Assembly (NCBI GenBank): GCA_035527835.1
Contig: DATKZS010000005.1
Span: 1-64,000 of the forward strand
Length of the DNA: 64,000 nt
Direction: 5' to 3'
DNA from: DATKZS01 sp035527835 [NCBI: bacterium]
Lineage (GTDB): Bacteria > RBG-13-61-14
Part shown: piece by piece, positions 58,969 through 64,000 of the stretch
Layout: the number at the start of each line of letters is the position of its first letter
Numbering within the stretch: position 1 is the stretch's first letter
Notes under the pieces: generated by a model
Databases searched by the model: none
Told to the model about the DNA's origin: nothing
Seen by the model: the letters and a program-made list of their open reading frames with translations, nothing else
Position numbers and translations under genes: made by a program

Positions 58969-60434
58969 TGAAAAATACTTGCTTGATTCTATTCGCCGTA
59001 ATTTTCGCGCTGCTGATGAGTGAGAAGTCAAAAGCGCAGAATGCTTCCGGTGATCAGGAAGTTATGGATTACGTAACAAACAATTGTTTAGGCAACGGTA
59101 TTGTCGCTAATGATTGTTTTAAAAATGCGCCTCCGGAACTTAAAAAGCGGAAAGATGTTTTAAAGCAGGAAATTTACGACCAGTATCTTGAAAAAGATCA
59201 TATAGATATATTTATTGTGGATTATGGCTGTAACGGAGGCAAAATATCCATGAAAGAGTGCTACGGAAAACTTAGTTCGAGTTCGAAATCTTCCAAAGAT
59301 GAAATCGCGCGTGAAGTCTATATCTTTTATTCAAACAACCTTGAATATGTGGCCAAGGAAAAAAAAGAGGCAAAAAAGAAAATAGAACCGGAAGTCGAAG
59401 AGAAAGCCGACGAACAGGAAGCAAAAGACGTTGTCCGGAATCGGGTCAATTCTTCCTCAGGCAGCGATACAGGGGATGGCACGGCGGAGAAAGCGGAAAC
59501 CACTCGTTCCATAGCCGCTGGCCTGGGCTATTCGAACGAAGGCCAGCATATTACTATCAGTATTAATCCCTACGGCCTGCTTTCCGGCGATACGGCTGAC
59601 AATTTCGCCTCATATTATAAATTGAGTTGCAGCACCTACCTCAAAGAGTGTCCAGCGGGTTGGCCCGGTCCCATACCCTACTTCCTTTCCAGGACGCAGA
59701 TTTCGTTTTCCGTTCCCACCCGTAAGGATCAGCCGGACGTTACCAACCTGAGCGCGGCCATCAAATTCACCATATATGGCGACCGGGATCCGAGAAACGC
59801 AAATATTGATAAGATTCTCCTTGACAATCCCCCCCAATATGACTCCCAACTTGGTCAAACAGTTGAAGAACGACTTGACAACGCGCTGAATGCTCGCAAG
59901 GTTTGGATAGAAGGAAAATATACTGACAGGATGGAAGATATTGCCAATAGTTGGCTCATAACCTTGTCCTTCAACCGCTTCCCGCTCTCCTCGATTTACG
60001 ACGGCGATTCCGCCACCGTTGATCTCAACGAGCCGATGTGGATGGCGGTGCTGACCGCGGATAAAGGATTAGGTATTAAAAAAAGTGAGAGCCTCCTCGA
60101 ACCCGAATGTAACCTCACCGGCAACCTTAAGTACCAGATCAGCGAGTACCCGGAAAGGTCTCACGGCGACGGCATCGTGCAAAACAACCAGCGCCTGCTG
60201 GTGGACGCCTCCATGACGGCGCAATGGCCGAGGCTCTTGTTAAGCGTTGACCTTGAAGGCGATTGGGACATGGAATCGGACGATGACACCTATACCATCT
60301 CCGAGGTGTTTACGGCCCCCATCAACGATAATACCAAAGCCATGTTGACCTTTAAACAGAAAGAGGGAGAGCCGAACCAGACGATTATCGGATTGGAAAT
60401 GGACGCCAAAAAATATCAACTGCCTATTAAATAA
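58968..60434 (+). CDS. Secreted protein of unknown function, third gene of the unit
   Basis: 488 residues with a signal peptide (LILFAVIFALLMSEKSKAQ). Residues 25-130 are helical with paired Cys (NNCLGNGIVANDCF; YGCNGGKISMKECY). Residues 125-165 are a Lys/Glu-rich linker. The remaining 300 residues are beta-rich: IAAGLGYSNEGQHITISINP, ISFSVPTRKDQPDVTNLSAA, RLLLSVDLEGDWDMESDDDT, AMLTFKQKEGEPNQTIIGLE. Could be an outer-membrane or surface beta-structure. AT-richer than flanking genes. No family recognised. Confidence 0.72.
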   Translation: MKNTCLILFAVIFALLMSEKSKAQNASGDQEVMDYVTNNCLGNGIVANDCFKNAPPELKKRKDVLKQEIYDQYLEKDHIDIFIVDYGCNGGKISMKECYGKLSSSSKSSKDEIAREVYIFYSNNLEYVAKEKKEAKKKIEPEVEEKADEQEAKDVVRNRVNSSSGSDTGDGTAEKAETTRSIAAGLGYSNEGQHITISINPYGLLSGDTADNFASYYKLSCSTYLKECPAGWPGPIPYFLSRTQISFSVPTRKDQPDVTNLSAAIKFTIYGDRDPRNANIDKILLDNPPQYDSQLGQTVEERLDNALNARKVWIEGKYTDRMEDIANSWLITLSFNRFPLSSIYDGDSATVDLNEPMWMAVLTADKGLGIKKSESLLEPECNLTGNLKYQISEYPERSHGDGIVQNNQRLLVDASMTAQWPRLLLSVDLEGDWDMESDDDTYTISEVFTAPINDNTKAMLTFKQKEGEPNQTIIGLEMDAKKYQLPIK

Positions 60435-60587
60435 CGCCGGCGGAGAAGCATTGCAGTTGGGCATTAAGAATTCCGATTATCATAATAAACATGCGCGGGA
60501 CCATAGATCACGAAGGCTGAGGGCTGATCTGCAACGCTCACTATGAATATTATCGGCGACGAACATGGATCCCCGCTTTGCGGGAAC

Positions 60588-61658
60588 TCACCTCCCCGTT
60601 GCAATCTCCGCGATCTTCCAGCCCGCGCCGGCCGGGACGAGAGAGATGAAGCGCGTGTTCTCGCCCAGGTCCCAGCCGCCCGACTGGTCGCCGGACTTGG
60701 GCACCGCGTAGATCACCGCCTTGAACAGGGGCCGGCCCTCGGTCCACTTTCTCGGGTCTTCCTGGAAGACCGACACCGCCCGCACCGCCGAAAGCCCCTT
60801 GAAGCTCTGCTTCCACATGTCCCGCGTCTGCTTGTTGCCCGCGAGCGCGGGGTCCATCATGGAAAGGCCCGCGTCATACTTGCCCTGGTCCATGGCCTCG
60901 AAAAACCCGAAAATGAACCGGGCCATCTTGAAACGCTCGCTGTTCTTGGCCAGCGGCCGCCCTCTCGCCGCCTCCGGCGCGATCTCCGTGCCCTTATAAT
61001 CCCGGATGCTGATGACCTTGCCGCTCAAGCCGTCCACCGTGAAGAGCGTCTGGGTGGAGGCCGCCAGGCAATCCCACGTTGCCTGGCCCCGGAAACGCTG
61101 GTAGCTGTTCTCCACGATGTAAACGCACAGCGGCGTCTCCCACTCCGAACCGCCCGATTTATGGATGGCGCGGGCCGCGTCCTGAAGCGTCACCTTCGGC
61201 GCCTTGGCCGGAAGGTCGTCGGGCACCGGGATCTCGCGGACCACGTGGGTCTGCTCCTTGGCCTCCGTGATCCGGCCGTACTTGATGAGCGCGATAAAGG
61301 TCTTGTCGTCGCCGGGGTTCGCGTAGATCAAGCTCCAGGACCACGCCAGGTCGTTGTCCCCTGCGCGCAGGTCCGGGCTCGTCGGCATGATGTACCACAG
61401 CACCGCGTCCGAGCGCCATTTCCTGGCCTCCTTGTACGCCAGGGCCGCGGCCTCCCCCGTGGTCAGCTCCGGCAAATCGCCGCGGTCCCGGCCCGCGGAC
61501 TCGGCCCTGCTATTATCGCCCCGGTCCGGCGCCGCCGCCTCGGTGGATTCGTCCCCCGCCTCCTCCGCATCCTGTTTGGTGCAGCCGGACAGGATCAGGG
61601 CAAAAATGAAAATGAAGGCGAGGACGGTCTTTCTGAAGACGGGAGTACTGATACACAT
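60588..61658 (-). CDS. Lipoprotein of unknown function
   Basis: 356 residues; GGAGG before the ATG. Lipobox LSGC after VLAFIFIFALI. A Glu/Asp/Arg-rich linker (residues 27-65) leads to a two-part mature region: LAYKEARKWRSDAVLWYIMP and WSWSLIYANPGDDKTFIALI (PepSY-like), then MARFIFGFFEAMDQGKYDAG and FKAVIYAVPKSGDQ (NTF2-like). Probably periplasmic face; role unknown. Convergent with the unit at 58385. Confidence 0.75.
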   Translation of the reverse strand: MCISTPVFRKTVLAFIFIFALILSGCTKQDAEEAGDESTEAAAPDRGDNSRAESAGRDRGDLPELTTGEAAALAYKEARKWRSDAVLWYIMPTSPDLRAGDNDLAWSWSLIYANPGDDKTFIALIKYGRITEAKEQTHVVREIPVPDDLPAKAPKVTLQDAARAIHKSGGSEWETPLCVYIVENSYQRFRGQATWDCLAASTQTLFTVDGLSGKVISIRDYKGTEIAPEAARGRPLAKNSERFKMARFIFGFFEAMDQGKYDAGLSMMDPALAGNKQTRDMWKQSFKGLSAVRAVSVFQEDPRKWTEGRPLFKAVIYAVPKSGDQSGGWDLGENTRFISLVPAGAGWKIAEIATGR

Positions 61659-61801
61659 CTTCTTTCCCTCCTTGGAACTGCTATTTCAGGAAGTAAAGCA
61701 AGCAGCGGATTACTGAATTGATTATATCATGGCCCATCGCGCTCGCCAGCCGCGGCCGACAAAGTCGCATGGGCCGGGTTTCATGATAAAATGATGGGGC
61801 A

Positions 61802-62509
61802 ATGAGTTCAGGGCGGCCAGACGGCGCGGCGCCGGGCGTTTCCGAGTATGTATCGTTGGCGCACGGGAGCTTGGCGGGCTGGTTCCGGGACGCGATGATT
61901 GACGCGGCGTCGTGGGTGCCGGGGCTTGCCGGCATCGGTTTGCGCGCGGCGTGGGACCGGCTGTGGATCAAGGGCTCGGGCCGGTTCGCCATGGAGCGCG
62001 GGGTGCGGGTGCGGGGGGCGGAATACATCACGATTCACGGCGGCGTGTACCTGGACCAGGGCGTATATCTGCACGGGCGGCCGGGCGGGCTTGAGATCGG
62101 CGCCGGGACCAGGGTGATGCGGGGCGCGGTTCTTCACGTATATAATTTCCGGGGGCTGCCGAACGCCGGCATCCGGATCGGCGGGAGATGCGTGATCGGG
62201 TTGAACTGCGTGATCACCGGTCAGGGCGGGGTGGAGCTGGGCGACGACGTGATCCTGGCGCCGGGCGCGATGGTCCTGCCGGTGGACCACGTTCATGAAG
62301 ACGCCGGGCGTCCCATCCGGGAGCAGGGTCTCAGCGCGCGCGGGATCAAGATCGAGAGCGGCGCGTGGATCGGCGCGGGCGCCATCATCCTCGACGGCGT
62401 GACCGTGGGCTCGAACGCGGTGGTGGGCGCGGGGTCGGTGGTGACGCGCGACGTCGAGGCGGGAACGGTGGTTGCGGGCAACCCGGCGCGGCCGGTCAAG
62501 GAAATTTAG
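61802..62509 (+). CDS. Left-handed beta-helix acetyltransferase
   Basis: 235-residue hexapeptide-repeat acyltransferase. Imperfect hexapeptides run from GVYLDQGVYLHGRPGGLEIG through IGGRCVIGLNCVITGQGGVE and DDVILAPGAMVLPVDHVHED (likely catalytic His) to GAWIGAGAIILDGVTVGSNA, and ending VVAGNPARPVKEI. WbbJ/maltose-acetyltransferase-like; may O-acetylate a surface sugar. The N-terminal 60 residues (SLAGWFRDAMIDAASW) form a helix typical of membrane-associated members. Confidence 0.9.
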   Translation: MSSGRPDGAAPGVSEYVSLAHGSLAGWFRDAMIDAASWVPGLAGIGLRAAWDRLWIKGSGRFAMERGVRVRGAEYITIHGGVYLDQGVYLHGRPGGLEIGAGTRVMRGAVLHVYNFRGLPNAGIRIGGRCVIGLNCVITGQGGVELGDDVILAPGAMVLPVDHVHEDAGRPIREQGLSARGIKIESGAWIGAGAIILDGVTVGSNAVVGAGSVVTRDVEAGTVVAGNPARPVKEI

Positions 62510-62706
62510 GCCAGCAGGCCTCGTTTCGCGGTCCACGCCATCCTTTCCAGCCAATGCCTATGTTCCATCGCTCCGTATCCTCCATCCCTTGACATCCCAC
62601 GACCGGAATGCTATTGATTATTGCATAGTATATGAGACAAGCGCTGGCAGGCCCGGAACCCGGCGCCGGGCCCAGGATAGACTCGCCCCATGGAGGAAAG
62701 GATAAT

Positions 62707-64000
62707 ATGAGGACAATGGCGCGGCTGGCCTTGCTGTTTTTTCTCTGTGCCCTCCCCTTGACCCTGCATGCCCAGGAGCCCCTTTCCGGAGACACGCTGC
62801 AGAAATTGAAGGCGGCCACGGTCTATCTGGAACTGGACTCCATGGGATTTCAGGGCAGCGGCTCCGGGTTTTTATTTTATAAAGACGGCTATACCGGTTA
62901 CGTGGTGACGAACGCTCACGTGATTTTTGATCCCTCCCCGGAGCTCCGGCGCGTCAATGTTATTTTCAACAGCGGCGAGTCCAACGAGCTCACGATCGAG
63001 AACGCCAAGGTCCTGTGCGAGGACCGGGTTACGGACCTCGCGGTTCTGGAGATCAGGGCGCGCGGCCTGCCCGAGCCGATCAATTATCTGGCCCCTGTAA
63101 ACATCCAGGAGACCATGCCCGTTTACATCCTGGGATTCCCCTTCGGCGAGATGCTTTCGCTCAATGAGCGCAATCCCTCGATCACGATCAGCCGCGGCTC
63201 GGTCTCCAGTATCCGCACCGATGACCATGGCCGCACCATCGCGGTGCAGATAGACGGCGACCTCAACCCCGGCAATTCGGGAGGGCCCATTGTGGACCAG
63301 CGCGGAGCTTTGATCGGCATCGCCGCCGCCAAGGTGGCAACCACGCAGATCGGATTCGCCATCCCCGCGCCAGAGCTGGCCACCCTGATGCAGGGCCGGG
63401 TGAAGGGGATCGGCATCAACGAGGTCAGCCGTGAGCCGGGCCGCGTGATCTTGAAGGCCGAGATAAAGCTGCTCGATCCGATGCACCAGTTGTCCCAGGT
63501 CTCCATTTTCATCGGGCGCAAGGACGAATTCGGCCCCGGCCTCAGCATTTCCGAACCTGACTCGAGACCCGAGCTCGCCGCGCGGATGGAGGAGTTTCAC
63601 GCAACCATCGCCGACCAATCCGCGGACGTGAACCTCATACTGAGTGCGGACCCGGAAATCGGCCAGGACATCAATTATATGTTCATGATCAAATACACCC
63701 GCAAGGACGGCTCGTTCATCTATACGGAACCGTCCGACTATCAGGCCTCATTTCAGGCGGAATCGAAAATTCCGATGAAGGCCGATCTGGACAACAACAT
63801 CAAGGCCCATAAACCTTTCGACGGAATGATTACCTACACCCTCCCCTCCACCATCAACGACCTTACGGAGGGAGCGGGCGGCCGTTACCTGGTGCTCCAT
63901 CTCAACAAAATCCGCAAGCTGGCCGTCTTTGACGTGAACGAGCTCAAGATTGTGCGCTACATCCCCTTGGCCCAGGACAATGTCCTGTTCGCGGCCGGCG
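62707..64000 (+). CDS. Secreted trypsin-like serine protease (HtrA/Do-like), 3' end beyond the window
   Basis: Open to the window edge, at least 431 residues. Signal peptide (LALLFFLCALPLTLHA), then a complete catalytic triad: His in TGYVVTNAHVIF, Asp in DRVTDLAVLEI, Ser in DLNPGNSGGPIVD. Preceding LGFPFGEML and following GIAAAKVATTQIGFAIPAPE are usual for DegP-type proteases. After residue 240 the sequence is not a clear PDZ domain (ISEPDSRPELAARMEEFH), so this is a non-canonical member with an unknown C-terminal part. GGAGG site. Confidence 0.85.
   Translation, partial: MRTMARLALLFFLCALPLTLHAQEPLSGDTLQKLKAATVYLELDSMGFQGSGSGFLFYKDGYTGYVVTNAHVIFDPSPELRRVNVIFNSGESNELTIENAKVLCEDRVTDLAVLEIRARGLPEPINYLAPVNIQETMPVYILGFPFGEMLSLNERNPSITISRGSVSSIRTDDHGRTIAVQIDGDLNPGNSGGPIVDQRGALIGIAAAKVATTQIGFAIPAPELATLMQGRVKGIGINEVSREPGRVILKAEIKLLDPMHQLSQVSIFIGRKDEFGPGLSISEPDSRPELAARMEEFHATIADQSADVNLILSADPEIGQDINYMFMIKYTRKDGSFIYTEPSDYQASFQAESKIPMKADLDNNIKAHKPFDGMITYTLPSTINDLTEGAGGRYLVLHLNKIRKLAVFDVNELKIVRYIPLAQDNVLFAAG

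Overview
This window is GC-rich bacterial DNA, with GC above 60% over most genes by eye. It looks like the chromosome of an uncultured Gram-negative (diderm) heterotroph. Evidence for a diderm: several Sec and lipoprotein signal peptides, a likely Tat signal, an L,D-transpeptidase, and large secreted or lipid-anchored beta-rich proteins. MopE-type Asp-rich motifs, a VIT/VWA/AgmX-like protein, an EFR1-type flavodoxin-ferredoxin and many GTG/TTG starts recall Myxococcota/Desulfobacterota-like lineages. No rRNA or other strong phylogenetic marker is present, so this placement is inference. I saw no rRNA, tRNA or CRISPR array.

Layout. 1-6305: the 3' end of a DAHP synthase, then a sugar-transfer cluster: a GT4-N-terminus/cupin fusion, then GT2, GT4, GT4, GT2 and a DUF2304 membrane protein, the last five overlapping head to tail. 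6352-7697: an intact ISL3-type insertion with 8-bp target duplications, sitting in the loop of an intergenic palindrome. 7786-10131: an exported nitrilase-superfamily hydrolase and a Tat-exported DUF362 protein. 10383-15272: three lipoprotein genes (one truncated) with a polyglycine run right after the lipobox Cys; the two intact ones carry MopE motifs and a seven-repeat propeller. 15468-16312: decayed URO-D and WYL genes, followed by an XRE regulator. 17085-23858 (minus): a cyclitol/inositol-type locus (binding protein, ATPase, permease, IolI-like isomerase, IolG-like dehydrogenase) interrupted by a HicBA pair between two ~100-bp direct repeats. 24119-25221: a frameshifted DDE insertion sequence.

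25836-32242: a double-FHA protein, a second HicBA pair, an L,D-transpeptidase, a large secreted alpha/beta hydrolase and an amidase. 32284-33132: a recombination scar where a DUF3142 lipoprotein and a RelE/ParE-type toxin cut each other off, leaving an orphan antitoxin. 33553-38306: acyl-CoA synthetase, EFR1, acyl-CoA dehydrogenase and flavodoxin. 38467-45264: a VIT/VWA protein, an NDP-forming acyl-CoA synthetase-like protein, and the rpsO-pnp pair. 45433-47104: a compact, apparently unnamed restriction-modification locus, an XRE-HTH/PD-(D/E)xK fusion with a convergent, overlapping DNA methyltransferase. 47287-52570: a GH94-like glycosidase/phosphorylase and a large lipoprotein of unknown function. 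52791-58030: a Ycf46-like AAA ATPase, a B12-binding radical SAM protein with a structured leader, and a haloalkane-dehalogenase-like enzyme. 58196-60434: a three-gene coupled unit of unknown function behind a near-consensus promoter. 60588-64000: a lipoprotein, a left-handed beta-helix acetyltransferase and a secreted trypsin-like protease running off the end.

The strongest unexplained pattern is in the spacers. Many carry palindromes whose arms are built from 7-10-bp tandem repeats, in several unrelated sequence families. Others carry REP-like palindromes or composite arrays of small hairpins. The genome appears heavily colonised by short structured repeats of unknown propagation.
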